The notes beneath the pieces were generated by a model, which saw only the letters and a list, made by a program, of their open reading frames with translations, did no database searches and was not told where the DNA came from. Below, in pieces: positions 17,484 to 27,226 of a stretch of DNA of 55,572 nucleotides. The first letter of the stretch is position 1, and each line of letters starts with the position of its first letter. The position numbers and the translations under genes are program-made. Origin of the DNA: an uncultured Lachnospiraceae bacterium (lineage in GTDB: Bacteria > Bacillota > Clostridia > Lachnospirales > Lachnospiraceae); NCBI GenBank assembly GCA_947625135.1, contig CANQNE010000016.1, forward strand, positions 1 to 55,572, read 5' to 3'.

Positions 17484-17507
17484 TTTTTGGCAAAGGAAGC
17501 CAAAAAA
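17484..17507. promoter_or_regulatory. Inverted repeat between promoter and AraC start
   Basis: TTTTTGGC (17484-17491), a 7-base AAAGGAA loop, then GCCAAAAA. It may be an operator for the regulator or a leader hairpin. The arms are perfect; the function is inferred from position. Confidence 0.4.
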
Positions 17508-17521
17508 GAACGGGGTATTTT

Positions 17522-18376
17522 ATGAAATATGCGGACTATCAGGAAAACAGGCAGCGGGGCACTTACGCCTTTCCCATCGAATTTCACCATGTGGACGCTG
17601 CACATCCTCAATATTACATGCCGATACACTGGCACATTGAATATGAATTGATCCGGATCCTGAAGGGCAGCTTCCTGATCTCACTGGATGAACGGGAATT
17701 TCTGGCCAACAGCGGAGATACGATATTTCTCAGGGCAGGCACGATCCACACGGGTATCCCCGCCGACTGCGTTTATGAATGTGCGGTCTTTGATTTATCC
17801 GCCCTGACAAAAAACAACCCGGTATGCCGCCGGGAAATGAACCTGATCCTGAACAACACCATCACCGTCTTCGATCATTTCACGCCTCAGCGCACAGACC
17901 TCCACCAGATCGTCTGGCATTTTTTTGACGCGCTGTCCAAAAGGGAAGACGGCTATACCCTCACTACGCTGGGCGCCCTCTATCAGTTTTTCGGCTGCCT
18001 GTTTGCCTCCCACCTTTATGCCAGCGAGGAGATCCAGACGCCGCGGGCCCACCGCCGGATCCTGCAGTTAAAAAAAGTATTGGGATATATTGAAGAAAAT
18101 TATGACTCCGTGATCACACTGGAAGACCTGTCCAGAATCGCGGGAATGTCGCCCAAATATTTCTGCCGCTATTTTCAGGAACTGACACACCGCTCTCCAA
18201 TAGATTATGTAAACTATCACCGGATCGAGCAAGCCTGCAGGATGCTGCTGTCTTCCGATCTGAGCATCACGGACATCAGTATTTCCTGCGGCTTTAACGA
18301 TCCAAGCTATTTTATCAAGACTTTTAAGCGCTATAAGGGTATCACGCCCAAGCATTTCGGGGAATCCCACAGCTAA
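17522..18376 (+). CDS. AraC family transcriptional regulator with cupin domain
   Basis: This 284-aa regulator has an N-terminal cupin-like sugar-sensing domain ([19 protein letters not shown] and [16 protein letters not shown], about 35-95) and a C-terminal AraC double helix-turn-helix (about 180-282: [45 protein letters not shown]). The length is typical. It is transcribed divergently from fucI with overlapping promoters, the classical layout for a regulator controlling its neighbour, so it probably regulates fucI in response to L-fucose or a product. Only GGGG six bases before the ATG serves as ribosome binding site. Its stop codon overlaps the convergent DUF711 gene's stop. Confidence 0.93.
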   Translation: MKYADYQENRQRGTYAFPIEFHHVDAAHPQYYMPIHWHIEYELIRILKGSFLISLDEREFLANSGDTIFLRAGTIHTGIPADCVYECAVFDLSALTKNNPVCRREMNLILNNTITVFDHFTPQRTDLHQIVWHFFDALSKREDGYTLTTLGALYQFFGCLFASHLYASEEIQTPRAHRRILQLKKVLGYIEENYDSVITLEDLSRIAGMSPKYFCRYFQELTHRSPIDYVNYHRIEQACRMLLSSDLSITDISISCGFNDPSYFIKTFKRYKGITPKHFGESHS

Positions 18377-19737
18377 TTCTTAAAACTGTGAATGGGCGCC
18401 GGGATCCTCCCGCCCCGGTCGATAAAGGCCTGACAGGAGAAGGGATTTACCGCCATCACCGGCGCATGTCCCAGCAGGCCGCCGAATTCTACCATTTCTC
18501 CCACTTCTTTTCCCATCACCGGTATAATACGGACGGCGGTGGTCTTTTGGTTTACCATGCCGATGGCCATCTCGTCGGCAATGATGCCGGATATGGTGGA
18601 AGCCGCTGTACTGCCGGGTATGGCGATCATATCCAGTCCCACAGAACAGACACAGGTCATCGCCTCCAGCTTTTCCAGCGTCAGCGCGCCTGCCGTCACC
18701 GCATCGATCATCCCCTGATCTTCACTGACCGGAATAAAGGCGCCGCTTAAACCGCCCACATAGGAGGAAGCCATGACTCCGCCTTTTTTCACCTGATCGT
18801 TTAAAAGGGCAAGGGCCGCTGTAGTGCCCGGCGCACCGGCGTATTCCAGACCGATCTCCGTCAGGATATCCGCCACGCTGTCCCCCACTGCAGGGGTAGG
18901 CGCCAGAGAAAGGTCGATGATGCCAAAGGGAATGTTCAGACGTCTGGAAGCCTCGCGGGCCACAAGCTGCCCCACTCTCGTGATCTGAAAAGCGGTCTTT
19001 TTTACCGTCTCGCACAGCACTTCAAAATTTTCTCCCCGAATATGGGAAAGCGCCTCCTTTACCACGCCGGGACCGCTAACACCCACATTGATAACGGCGT
19101 CCGCCTCTGTCACGCCGTGGAACGCGCCGGCCATAAAAGGATTATCGTCGGGGGCGTTGCAGAATACTACCAGCTTGGCGCATCCCAGAGAATCCCGCTC
19201 CTTCGTCCTTTCGGCCGTCTCCTTCACGATCTCGCCGAGGAGCTTTACCGCATCCATATTGATTCCGCATTTTGTGGATCCTACGTTTACGGAACTGCAC
19301 ACATATTCCGTCCCGGCAAGGGCCTCGGGAATAGAACGGATCAGGTATTCATCCTGCTTTGTCATGCCCTTGGAGACAAGGGCGCTGTAACCGCCGATAA
19401 AATTCACCCCCACGGCTCTGGCCGCCTCATCCAGCGTCCGTGCGATAGTCACATAATCCTCCGGACTTTTGCAGGCCGCCGATCCGATAAGGGAGATCGG
19501 CGTTACGGAGATCCGCTTATTTACGATGGGGATCCCGTACTCCATTTCAATCTCTTTGCCCACTTTTACAAGATCCTTTGCCGTTTCGGTGATCTTCCTG
19601 TATATTTTTTCATTGCAGGCCTTTAAATCCGCGTCGCAGCAGTCCAGCAGGCTGATGCCCAGCGTGATGGTACGCACATCCAGATTCTCCTGCTGGATCA
19701 TTTTGTTGGTTTCGCTTACTTCAAATATATTGATCAT
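18373..19737 (-). CDS. UPF0210/DUF711 (PFL family) protein
   Basis: This 454-aa protein is of the UPF0210 (DUF711, PFL) family, conserved in Firmicutes and archaea, whose biochemical role is not established to my knowledge. Signs of the family are [11 protein letters not shown] near the start, [27 protein letters not shown], and a Gly/Ala/Pro-rich C-terminal half. I chose the ATG at 19737 (GGAGG five bases upstream); the longer frame would run into the ACT gene. It follows the ACT-domain gene by 25 bases, a pairing common to this family. It converges on the AraC gene and overlaps it by 4 bases with no terminator. Confidence 0.93.
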   Translation of the reverse strand: MINIFEVSETNKMIQQENLDVRTITLGISLLDCCDADLKACNEKIYRKITETAKDLVKVGKEIEMEYGIPIVNKRISVTPISLIGSAACKSPEDYVTIARTLDEAARAVGVNFIGGYSALVSKGMTKQDEYLIRSIPEALAGTEYVCSSVNVGSTKCGINMDAVKLLGEIVKETAERTKERDSLGCAKLVVFCNAPDDNPFMAGAFHGVTEADAVINVGVSGPGVVKEALSHIRGENFEVLCETVKKTAFQITRVGQLVAREASRRLNIPFGIIDLSLAPTPAVGDSVADILTEIGLEYAGAPGTTAALALLNDQVKKGGVMASSYVGGLSGAFIPVSEDQGMIDAVTAGALTLEKLEAMTCVCSVGLDMIAIPGSTAASTISGIIADEMAIGMVNQKTTAVRIIPVMGKEVGEMVEFGGLLGHAPVMAVNPFSCQAFIDRGGRIPAPIHSFKN

Positions 19738-19762
19738 GATATCCTCCGTTCTCACGCTGCCC

Positions 19763-20035
19763 TTACAGCCGGTGCATCCTGTCAAAAATATCCTCATGCT
19801 GGCAGAGGATCTTAACTCCGATCTCCTCTCCGATCTGCCCCAGCTCCGATGAGATCTGGGCAAAAGGCTTGATGGAACCGTTCATATCCACGATCATCAT
19901 CATGTTAAAGTATTCCTGTACGATGGTCTGGGAAATATCCAGAATGTTGATCTTGTTGTTTGCCAGATACGTACATACCTTTGCGATGATCCCCACTGTG
20001 TCCTTGCCTACTACTGTGATTACTGTCTTTTTCAT
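19763..20035 (-). CDS. ACT domain protein (UPF0237)
   Basis: This 90-aa protein is a single ACT domain of the UPF0237 type ([25 protein letters not shown] at the start, [22 protein letters not shown] in the middle). ACT domains bind small ligands, often amino acids, and form dimers. GGAGG lies 5 bases before the ATG at 20035 and 2 before an ATG at 20038, so I use 20035. It sits 25 bases before the DUF711 gene, and the two families are regular neighbours, so it may regulate that protein. The ligand is unknown. Confidence 0.92.
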   Translation of the reverse strand: MKKTVITVVGKDTVGIIAKVCTYLANNKINILDISQTIVQEYFNMMMIVDMNGSIKPFAQISSELGQIGEEIGVKILCQHEDIFDRMHRL

Positions 20036-20129
20036 CATTTCCTCCATTCCGCATTTCCGTTTTTTCTTTCATTGGAAACCCTGTTTCAGAGTATTCCAAC
20101 TTTCCATGCCTGTCAGATGATTTTTTAAA

Positions 20130-20927
20130 TTATATTTCCACTATATGGGAGAGACGATCCCGATGGGCCACCCGGATGTCCGGAAGGGCCATTCCCTGTT
20201 CATTGGCCTGACGGGCCACCTCCTGCCGGACGGTCTCAAAGGCGATCTCCTCCATATTGTTTTCCTGACTCAAATGCCCCAGCAGCACGCTCTGCAGCCG
20301 GGGATTCACCACTCTGCAAAGCAGCTGCGCGCTGGAATCATTGGATAAATGTCCATAGCTTCCAAGGATCCGGAGCTTCAGATAATAGGGATAGCTGCCC
20401 GTCTGCAGCATACGCACATCATGGTTCGCCTCCAGAAGCAGGGAATCCAGATCCCGGAGATTGTCTACTATGTACTCGTCAAACGTGCCCATGTCCGTTG
20501 CCACGCCGATCTGCTTTCCCTCCGACCGAAACCGGTAGGCGACCGGATCGGCAGCGTCATGGGAAATGCCGAAGGGCTGTATCTGAATGTCACCAACCAG
20601 GAACGTCTCATCCTTTTGTATGGGACAGTACAGCTCGTCGTCTATTTTCCCCAGAAACCCCATAGACCGGATTGCATCAATGGTTTTTGGGGTGGCATAA
20701 ATCGGAAGATGATACCGCCGTGCCATCACGCCCAGCCCCCTGATGTGATCCGAATGTTCATGGGTGATCAGGATCCCCTGCAGGTGTTCCGGGTTCACGT
20801 GGAGCTGCCGCAGTCCGTTTTCGATCCTTGTCTTGCTGATTCCCGTATCAATCAGAAGTTCCGTGGTGTCGGAGCTTATATATGTGCAATTTCCGCTGCT
20901 TCCACTTGCAATGCTGCATAATCTCAT
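20130..20927 (-). CDS. walJ: MBL-fold metallohydrolase, WalJ/YycJ type
   Basis: This 265-aa metallo-beta-lactamase-fold protein is of the YycJ/WalJ group. The metal-binding signature THEHSDH lies at residues 55-61, after the family's opening MRLCSIASGSSGNCTYI and LLIDTGIS. Further motifs are GISHDAADP and HLSNDSSAQLL. B. subtilis YycJ is linked to the WalRK cell-wall system and to nuclease activity, but no walRK genes lie here. I chose the ATG at 20927 (GGAG six bases upstream) over one four codons earlier. It follows coaE by 48 bases in the polA-coaE run. Confidence 0.9.
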   Translation of the reverse strand: MRLCSIASGSSGNCTYISSDTTELLIDTGISKTRIENGLRQLHVNPEHLQGILITHEHSDHIRGLGVMARRYHLPIYATPKTIDAIRSMGFLGKIDDELYCPIQKDETFLVGDIQIQPFGISHDAADPVAYRFRSEGKQIGVATDMGTFDEYIVDNLRDLDSLLLEANHDVRMLQTGSYPYYLKLRILGSYGHLSNDSSAQLLCRVVNPRLQSVLLGHLSQENNMEEIAFETVRQEVARQANEQGMALPDIRVAHRDRLSHIVEI

Positions 20928-20975
20928 GTCAATCTCCATTCCGCTCTCTGTAGTTTTTCATACCATTCATTCATG

Positions 20976-21590
20976 TTACCGTACATGTTCACCGGCCGAC
21001 GCCAGCCGTCTCATCTGCGCGTCCACAGCCGCTTTCATTTCTTCCTCAGTGCCGTCATTATGTATGACAACCTGACAATGCTGAAGAAATGTCTGGCGGT
21101 CAAGCTGACTGGCGGACATCCGCTCAAACCGTTCCTGACTGTAGCCTCTGGAGGCTTTCAGCCGGCTTGCCCGTGCCGCCGGATCCGCGTCCACATACCA
21201 CAGCTCCTGACAGATCTCGCCATAGCCGCTCTCGATGAGCAGGGCCGCCTCGATAAAAAACCATTGGCATCCGGCGGCTTTTGCCTCTTCGATATCCTGA
21301 AGAATCCGCCGTTTCACTGCCGGATGCACGATCCCATTTAAAAACTTTCGTTTTGCCTCGTCGTGAAATACGATCTCTGCCAGCGCGCTCCGGTCAAGCT
21401 CTCCCGCTTCGTCCAGTATGGATCTCCCGAAAGCCTCCACTATATCCAGAAATACCTTCTGTCCTTTTTCCTGCAGCTTTCTGGCGACCACATCCGCCTG
21501 CACTGCCTGTACATGGTATTTTTCTATCAGGTAGGCCAGTACGGTAGATTTTCCGCAGCCCACGCCCCCTGTAATTCCGATTACCTGCAT
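20976..21590 (-). CDS. coaE: Dephospho-CoA kinase
   Basis: This 204-aa kinase does the last step of coenzyme A synthesis, phosphorylating dephospho-CoA in the cytoplasm. It has the P-loop GGVGCGKST (8-16), the conserved QADVVARKLQ substrate-binding stretch, and the lid region ASRLKASRGYSQERFERM typical of CoaE. AAGGATAACAAT precedes the ATG. It lies 12 bases after polA, a neighbour arrangement common in Firmicutes. Confidence 0.96.
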   Translation of the reverse strand: MQVIGITGGVGCGKSTVLAYLIEKYHVQAVQADVVARKLQEKGQKVFLDIVEAFGRSILDEAGELDRSALAEIVFHDEAKRKFLNGIVHPAVKRRILQDIEEAKAAGCQWFFIEAALLIESGYGEICQELWYVDADPAARASRLKASRGYSQERFERMSASQLDRQTFLQHCQVVIHNDGTEEEMKAAVDAQMRRLASAGEHVR

Positions 21591-21602
21591 ATTGTTATCC
21601 TT

Positions 21603-24269
21603 CTATTTTGTATCATACCAGCTGCTCCCGGTGTTCACTTCTACCACAAGGGGCACCAGAAGGTCAGCCGCCTGTTCCATTTCTTCTTTCAAAATCCTGC
21701 GGACCTGCTCCGCCTCTTCCTGCCATGCCTCGATCAGAAGCTCGTCATGAACCTGCAGGATCAGCCGGGATCTTAACTTTTCCCTGCGCAGCCTTTTGTC
21801 CACCCGCAGCATGGCGATCTTGATAATATCCGCTGCCGTCCCCTGAATGGGGGAATTCATTGCGATCCGCTCACCGAAGGAGCGCTGCATGAAATTGCCG
21901 GAAGAAAGCTCCGGTACCGGCCTTCTTCTGTCATAAATCGTATAGGTGTAACCGGTCTTTTTTGCATCGCTTACAAGCCCGTCCAAAAATCCTTTGATCT
22001 TCGGGTACGTTTCAAAATACCGTTCAATATACTCCTGCGCTTCTTTCCACGAAATACTCAGATCCTGACTCAGCCCAAAAGAGCTGATCCCGTATACGAT
22101 CCCGAAATTCACGGCCTTTGCGTTACGCCGCTGCTGTGAAGTCACTTCCTCCAGCGGAACGTGAAACACCTGCGCCGCCGTACTCTTGTGGATATCCTCC
22201 TCCTGCCTGTATGCTTCGATCAGCCGCTGGTCGCCGGACATGTGCGCCAGCACCCGCAGCTCGATCTGGGAATAATCCGCATCCACAAACACATAGCCTT
22301 CCGCCGGCACAAACACCTTTCGGATCTGTCTGCCAAGCTCCGTGCGGACAGGGATGTTCTGAAGATTCGGCTCCGCGCTGCTGATGCGGCCCGTTGCGGT
22401 AATACTCTGATGAAAGGTACTGTGAATTCTGCCGTCGCTGCCGATAAAAGCAACCAGTCCGTCCGCATAAGTGGATTTCAGCTTCGTCAACTGCCGGTAT
22501 TCCAGAATATCCGCCACAATGGGATATTTTCCCGCCAGCTTTTCCAGCACATCCGCCGCCGTGGAATACCCGGTCTTTGTCTTCTTGCTCCCCTTCAGCT
22601 GCATTTTGGAAAAGAGGATATCCCCCAGCTGCTTCGGAGAATTGATGTTGAACGTCTCACCTGCCTGCTCATAGATTGCATGCTCCAGTTCTTCGATCCG
22701 CTGCTGCAGCACCTGGCTATACTCAATGAGACGCGCCGCCTGCGCCTGTATACCATAAAGCTCCATGCGGAGAAGCACATCTGCAAGCGGCAGTTCCATT
22801 TCCCGGTAGAGCTTCCACATATTGTTCTCTTCCAGTTTTTCCCGGAGGATTTCCTTTCCGTCCAAAACCGTTCCGCTCTCACAGACCAGTATGCGCTCCA
22901 GCGCCTCCGGCGCCTTCTCGAAGACCTGCTCCCATTTCACTTTGCCCAGCAGCTCCTTAGGGGAGGGCAGGCTTTCCTGCAGATATTCTTCTGAAATATC
23001 GTCGTAAGCATAACTGCTCTTCAGGGGATTCAGAAGATACGCCGCCAAATGAACGTCAAAATAATCTGTTTTCTCCGTTTCATTCCATACCAGCTCTTCC
23101 GGACATCCTGTGGCCAGCATGCCCCGCTTCAGATCCTTCACGGAAAAAGTACAGACCTCTCCGGCGCCCGTCACCGCTTCACCCATGAGCCGGGCAAATC
23201 TCTCGGGGGAAAACCCTCTGTTCTTTAAAAGATACACCTGATCTTCCACTGCGAAGGCACAGAGGGACACAGGCATCTGAGAAGCCCGTTGATAAATGGA
23301 GATTCCGATCCTTTTGCCTGTCAGGTTTTTTAAAAAGCTCTGCGCCTGCTCTTCCGTATCTATGGCGGTCACGCTGCGCTTCTGCATGGTTTTGTCATCT
23401 GCAGGAGTAAATCTGGACAAAAACTGTTTAAATTCCAGCTGTTTGAACAACTTATATGCTTCCGGCGTATACAGATCCTTCAGCTGCGCGGACGCAAAAG
23501 AAAAGTCCGGCAGACAGCCGGTGTCAATGGTCGCCAGTACCTTGCTGAGCTTCGCGGAATCAAATTCATTCCGAAAAGCCTCCCGCGCCTTGTTGGGCTT
23601 GATCTCCTCCAGATTGGCATAGGCATTTTCAATGGTCTTATACTGTGCGATAATTTTTACCGCCGTCTTTTCTCCCACTCCGGGAAGGCCGGGGATATTG
23701 TCGGACGTATCCCCCATCAGCGCCTTTACCTCGATAAATTCCTTCGGGGTCACGCCGTATTTCGCCAGCACATCCTCAGCGTAATACTCTTCTCCCTCGG
23801 AGCCGCCCCGCACGGGTTTTGCAAGATGGATCTTTACCTTTTCCGTGGCCAGCTGCAAAAGATCCCGATCTCCGGAAACAATGGTGACTTCCATGCCTTT
23901 TTCCTCAGCCTGCCGTGCCAGCGATCCCAAAAGATCATCCGCCTCCAGCCCTGCCTGTTCTACGGTGACGATCCCCATGGCATGCAGCACTTCCTTCATA
24001 ACCGGCACCTGCGCATGCAGCTCCTCAGGCATCCCTTTTCTGGTGCCCTTGTAAGCATCGTAAAGCCGGTGCCGGAAGGTAGGAGCTTTAACGTCAAAGG
24101 CGACCGCCAGATACTGAGGCTTTTCTGTCTCCAATACCTTGAACATGATGGACAAAAAGCCATAAACCGCATTGGTGTGAAGCCCGGCGCTGTTTGTCAG
24201 ATCCGGGATCCCGTAAAAGGCCCTGTTCAAAATGCTGTGTCCATCCAGCAATACCAATTTTTCCGACAT
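21603..24269 (-). CDS. polA: DNA polymerase I
   Basis: This 888-aa replication and repair polymerase has an N-terminal 5' nuclease domain (1-290, with acidic metal ligands in LLDGHS, AFDV, EADDLLG and SGDRDLLQLA, and the helix-hairpin-helix GLPGVGEKTA). The middle domain (about 310-490) resembles a 3'-5' exonuclease but lacks its acidic residues: GISIYQ stands where a D-x-E would be, so it is not a proofreader. The polymerase domain follows, with motif A DADYSQIELRVLAHMSGD, motif B RRNAKAVNFGIVYGISSFG and motif C QVHDELLIEA. AAAGGAG precedes the ATG. It is co-oriented with coaE 12 bases downstream. Confidence 0.97.
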   Translation of the reverse strand: MSEKLVLLDGHSILNRAFYGIPDLTNSAGLHTNAVYGFLSIMFKVLETEKPQYLAVAFDVKAPTFRHRLYDAYKGTRKGMPEELHAQVPVMKEVLHAMGIVTVEQAGLEADDLLGSLARQAEEKGMEVTIVSGDRDLLQLATEKVKIHLAKPVRGGSEGEEYYAEDVLAKYGVTPKEFIEVKALMGDTSDNIPGLPGVGEKTAVKIIAQYKTIENAYANLEEIKPNKAREAFRNEFDSAKLSKVLATIDTGCLPDFSFASAQLKDLYTPEAYKLFKQLEFKQFLSRFTPADDKTMQKRSVTAIDTEEQAQSFLKNLTGKRIGISIYQRASQMPVSLCAFAVEDQVYLLKNRGFSPERFARLMGEAVTGAGEVCTFSVKDLKRGMLATGCPEELVWNETEKTDYFDVHLAAYLLNPLKSSYAYDDISEEYLQESLPSPKELLGKVKWEQVFEKAPEALERILVCESGTVLDGKEILREKLEENNMWKLYREMELPLADVLLRMELYGIQAQAARLIEYSQVLQQRIEELEHAIYEQAGETFNINSPKQLGDILFSKMQLKGSKKTKTGYSTAADVLEKLAGKYPIVADILEYRQLTKLKSTYADGLVAFIGSDGRIHSTFHQSITATGRISSAEPNLQNIPVRTELGRQIRKVFVPAEGYVFVDADYSQIELRVLAHMSGDQRLIEAYRQEEDIHKSTAAQVFHVPLEEVTSQQRRNAKAVNFGIVYGISSFGLSQDLSISWKEAQEYIERYFETYPKIKGFLDGLVSDAKKTGYTYTIYDRRRPVPELSSGNFMQRSFGERIAMNSPIQGTAADIIKIAMLRVDKRLRREKLRSRLILQVHDELLIEAWQEEAEQVRRILKEEMEQAADLLVPLVVEVNTGSSWYDTK

Positions 24270-24287
24270 GGGAACTCCTTTCCAACG

Positions 24288-24662
24288 CTACGACAGCGCT
24301 GCCATGATTGATTCCAGCAGGCCGGGATTCATCCACCGGATCAGCTGAAATGCAAAAAATACCACTGCCGCAGCCACTACGAGCAAAGTGATCAAAAAGA
24401 ATAGCCGTTTCAAAAAATGCCTTTTTCTGATCCGGTCCCGCTGCTTCTGCAAAAATACATCCAGTGCATGCTGGATATTAAAGGAATCCGTTTGTTCCTG
24501 CTCCAGCATCCGCAATCCCAAAAAGAGAGAATAGGAGATCTGCAGTTCTTCACTACATTCCTGACAGGAATCAATATGCTTTACGAAGGCTTCCAGCTCA
24601 TCGTCCTTCAGCTCTTCCCTGATAAACATCATCATCTTTTTCTGAGCAGTGCTACAGTCCAC
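24288..24662 (-). CDS. Small membrane protein with zinc-finger (zf-HC2-like) N-terminus
   Basis: This 124-aa protein has a His-x3-Cys-x2-Cys motif (HIDSCQEC, about residues 30-37), as in anti-sigma-factor zinc fingers, preceded by a Cys-containing start. It then has a basic stretch and a single transmembrane helix (about 85-110), ending in a short tail. That build resembles anti-sigma proteins, but no sigma factor gene is adjacent, so the role is open. The start is a GTG; I use 24662 (AGAGGAG ten bases upstream) over a GTG three codons earlier with only one base of spacing. It lies 18 bases before polA and 55 after the DUF1015 gene. Confidence 0.7.
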   Translation of the reverse strand: MDCSTAQKKMMMFIREELKDDELEAFVKHIDSCQECSEELQISYSLFLGLRMLEQEQTDSFNIQHALDVFLQKQRDRIRKRHFLKRLFFLITLLVVAAAVVFFAFQLIRWMNPGLLESIMAALS

Positions 24663-24717
24663 AGATCTCACGCTCCTCTGTCATGTTATCTTTCAGTCTG
24701 GGAAATCCGCAGACTTC

Positions 24718-25953
24718 CTAAAATCGGTGAATAAACAGCCCGCTTCGCAGCTTCGGTTCAAACCATGTGGACTTAGGCGGCATCAGCTTTCCTGCGTCCG
24801 CTACCGCAAACAATTCGCCGATAGAGGTAGGAAACATGGAAAATGCCACCTTCATGTCGCTGTCGGCACGGCGTTCCAGTTCTTTCAGCCCTCTGATGCC
24901 TCCTACAAAATCAATGCGGTCGTCGGTCTTCGGATCAAGAATACCCAGCACCGGCTCTAACAGCCCTCTCTGCAGCACCGATACGTCCAGACCATCCACA
25001 GGATCCTCGGAACAGATCTCAGGTTTTGCGATGAGCCGGTACCAGATCCCGTCCAGATACATGCCAAAATTGTTTTTCTCCGCAGGCTTATAGGGTTCTT
25101 TTCCAATAGTCTCCAAAATAAAGTTCCGGGAAACCGCGGCAAGGAATTCTTTCTCGGAAAGCCCGTTCAGATCCTTCACCACCCGATTATAGTCCATAAT
25201 CATCAATTCTTCGTCCGGGAACAGCACGGAGAGAAAATAGTTAAACTCTTCTGTTCCGTCATATCCGGGGTTTTCTGCCCTTCTTTTCAATCCTACTTTT
25301 ACAGCGCTGGCAGCCCGGTGATGGCCGTCGGCAATATAAATATCGGAAATTTTCCCAAAAGCATTCTCCACCACCTCTGTGTTCTCGCCGTTCTGAATCT
25401 TCCACACTTGATGCCGGACGCCATCCTCAGAAACGAAATCATAGAGAGGATCGGTTTTTTTTGTGTTTTCCACAATTTCACTGATCACAGGGTCAGACCG
25501 GTAGGCCAGGAAAATAGGGCCTGTCTGGGCGCTGCAGGTATCTACATGACGGATGCGGTCCTGCTCTTTCTCCGCCCGGGTATTTTCATGTTTTTTGATC
25601 ACACCCTGCTCATAGTCGTCAATGGACGCACAGGCAACGATCCCCGTCTGAGTCCTGCCCTCCATGGTCAGCGCATAAATATAATAATTTTCTGTCTCAT
25701 CTTCTCTGAATTTTCCTTCCGCCTCCATCTCCATGAGACGGCTTTTTGCCTTTTCATAAACCCGGTCGTCGTAAGTGCTTACCGAATCGTCAAAAAAAGT
25801 CTCCGCTCTGTCAACGGTCAAAAAAGACATGGGGTTTTTCTTTACTTCCTCACAGGCCTCCCGGCGGTTGTACACGTCATAGGGAAGGGCGGCGATCTTG
25901 TCCGCAAATTCCTTTACCGGACGAATACACCGAAAGGGTCTTATCACTGCCAT
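24718..25953 (-). CDS. DUF1015 family protein
   Basis: This 411-aa protein is of the DUF1015 family. Family marks are the opening IRPFRCIRPVKEFADKIAALPYD, IADGHHRAASA (a conserved His-rich stretch), and FVGGIRGLKELE. I do not know an established reaction. In many anaerobic Firmicutes it sits beside serine biosynthesis genes, as here, after serA. I chose the ATG at 25953 (GGAG seven bases upstream). A long hairpin lies between serA and this gene and may reduce its expression. Confidence 0.9.
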   Translation of the reverse strand: MAVIRPFRCIRPVKEFADKIAALPYDVYNRREACEEVKKNPMSFLTVDRAETFFDDSVSTYDDRVYEKAKSRLMEMEAEGKFREDETENYYIYALTMEGRTQTGIVACASIDDYEQGVIKKHENTRAEKEQDRIRHVDTCSAQTGPIFLAYRSDPVISEIVENTKKTDPLYDFVSEDGVRHQVWKIQNGENTEVVENAFGKISDIYIADGHHRAASAVKVGLKRRAENPGYDGTEEFNYFLSVLFPDEELMIMDYNRVVKDLNGLSEKEFLAAVSRNFILETIGKEPYKPAEKNNFGMYLDGIWYRLIAKPEICSEDPVDGLDVSVLQRGLLEPVLGILDPKTDDRIDFVGGIRGLKELERRADSDMKVAFSMFPTSIGELFAVADAGKLMPPKSTWFEPKLRSGLFIHRF

Positions 25954-25984
25954 ACCAGCACTCCTCTCTGCAATAAACCTGAAA

Positions 25985-26028
25985 AGGCTGCCGCAAAAAT
26001 GCAAGGGTCTTGTATTTTGCAGCAGCCT
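25985..26028 (-). terminator. Hairpin between serA and the DUF1015 gene
   Basis: AGGCTGC (25985-25991) pairs with GCAGCCT (26022-26028), extended inside by a nearly complementary GCAAAA/TTTTGC arm. On the minus strand it is followed by TTTT only, so it looks like a leaky terminator or attenuator. Confidence 0.55.
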
Positions 26029-26045
26029 GTACCAATCATACTATG

Positions 26046-27209
26046 CTATTTGATCAAGCGTACCCGGATGATGCCGTCAAGGGCAGATAACTGCTCCAGA
26101 ATATCCTTTCCAACCTTTTCTTCCAGATCCAGAAGCGTATAGGCGAAACCGTCCCGGCTCTTGTTGGTCATATCGGAAATGTTGACGCCGGCAGCGCCGA
26201 AGATGCTTGTAATGCGGCTGATCGTATTTGCCTCATTCTTATGGAGAAGGGCTACTCTGCCTTTCTGTCTGCATTTACCCATGCTGCAGTTGGGATAATT
26301 CACGGAGTTGGTGATATTTCCGTTCTCCAGATAATCCTTCAGTTCTTTTACAGCCATCACGGCGCAGTTGTCCTCAGACTCCTCTGTAGAAGCGCCGAGA
26401 TGCGGGATCACGATACAATTCTTATGACCTGCAGTGGTCGGATTGGGGAAATCGGACACATATTTCTTTACCTTGCCCTGATCCAGCGCTTCCAGCATGT
26501 CTTCCTCATTCACCAGAAGATCCCTTGCCAAATTTAATACCACAACGCCGTTTTTCATCAAACTAATGGCTTCTTTGTCGATCATACCCTTTGTGCTATC
26601 CATCAGCGGCACATGGATGGTGATGTAGTCACACTCCCTGTAGATCTGCTCTACATTTTTGATGTGTTTGATATTTCTGGACAGGCTCCACGCCGCATCC
26701 ACGGAAATATAAGGATCATATCCGTATACCTCCATGCCGAGATGGGTTGCAGAATTTGCCACCAGGATACCGATGGCGCCAAGGCCGATAATGCCCAGAC
26801 GTTTTCCCTTCAGCTCACAGCCGGCATATTTTTTCTTCTGCTTTTCTGCCAGCTTTGCGATGTCCTCCTGATCTTTGTTCTCATTGATCCAGTTGATACC
26901 GCCTACCACGTCTCTGGAAGCCAGCAGCATACCTGCGATCACAAGCTCTTTTACCCCGTTTGCATTGGCGCCGGGTGTGTTAAATACAACAATGCCATCT
27001 TCCGCATATTTCTGCAGGGGAATATTGTTGACGCCTGCCCCCGCTCTGGCAACCGCCAGAAGATTGTCTCCCGGCTCCATATCGTGCATGACCGCGCTTC
27101 TTACCAGTACAGCCTGCGCATCCTCAAATTTCTCGGTTCTCTGATAATTCTGTCCCAGCTGCTCCAGACCTACGCTGGCAATGGGATTCAGACAATGATA
27201 CTGAAACAT
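26046..27209 (-). CDS. serA: Phosphoglycerate dehydrogenase
   Basis: This 387-aa enzyme oxidises 3-phosphoglycerate to 3-phosphohydroxypyruvate with NAD, the first step of serine synthesis. It has the NAD-binding Gly motif GLGAIGILVANSATHLGMEVYGYDP (about 145-170), the catalytic His in VIPHLGASTEESEDN, and a C-terminal ACT domain (about 315-387) that usually binds serine for feedback. The length is that of the short bacterial form without the long intervening domain. GGAGGTAACGT precedes the ATG. It lies 17 bases after serC. Confidence 0.96.
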   Translation of the reverse strand: MFQYHCLNPIASVGLEQLGQNYQRTEKFEDAQAVLVRSAVMHDMEPGDNLLAVARAGAGVNNIPLQKYAEDGIVVFNTPGANANGVKELVIAGMLLASRDVVGGINWINENKDQEDIAKLAEKQKKKYAGCELKGKRLGIIGLGAIGILVANSATHLGMEVYGYDPYISVDAAWSLSRNIKHIKNVEQIYRECDYITIHVPLMDSTKGMIDKEAISLMKNGVVVLNLARDLLVNEEDMLEALDQGKVKKYVSDFPNPTTAGHKNCIVIPHLGASTEESEDNCAVMAVKELKDYLENGNITNSVNYPNCSMGKCRQKGRVALLHKNEANTISRITSIFGAAGVNISDMTNKSRDGFAYTLLDLEEKVGKDILEQLSALDGIIRVRLIK

Positions 27210-27226
27210 ACGTTACCTCCGTTTTC

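Noticed and set aside
20976-24269. Possible proofreading activity of DNA polymerase I
   Set aside because: The middle domain lacks the acidic D-x-E residues, so it is not a 3'-5' exonuclease; this is common in Firmicutes and not remarkable.
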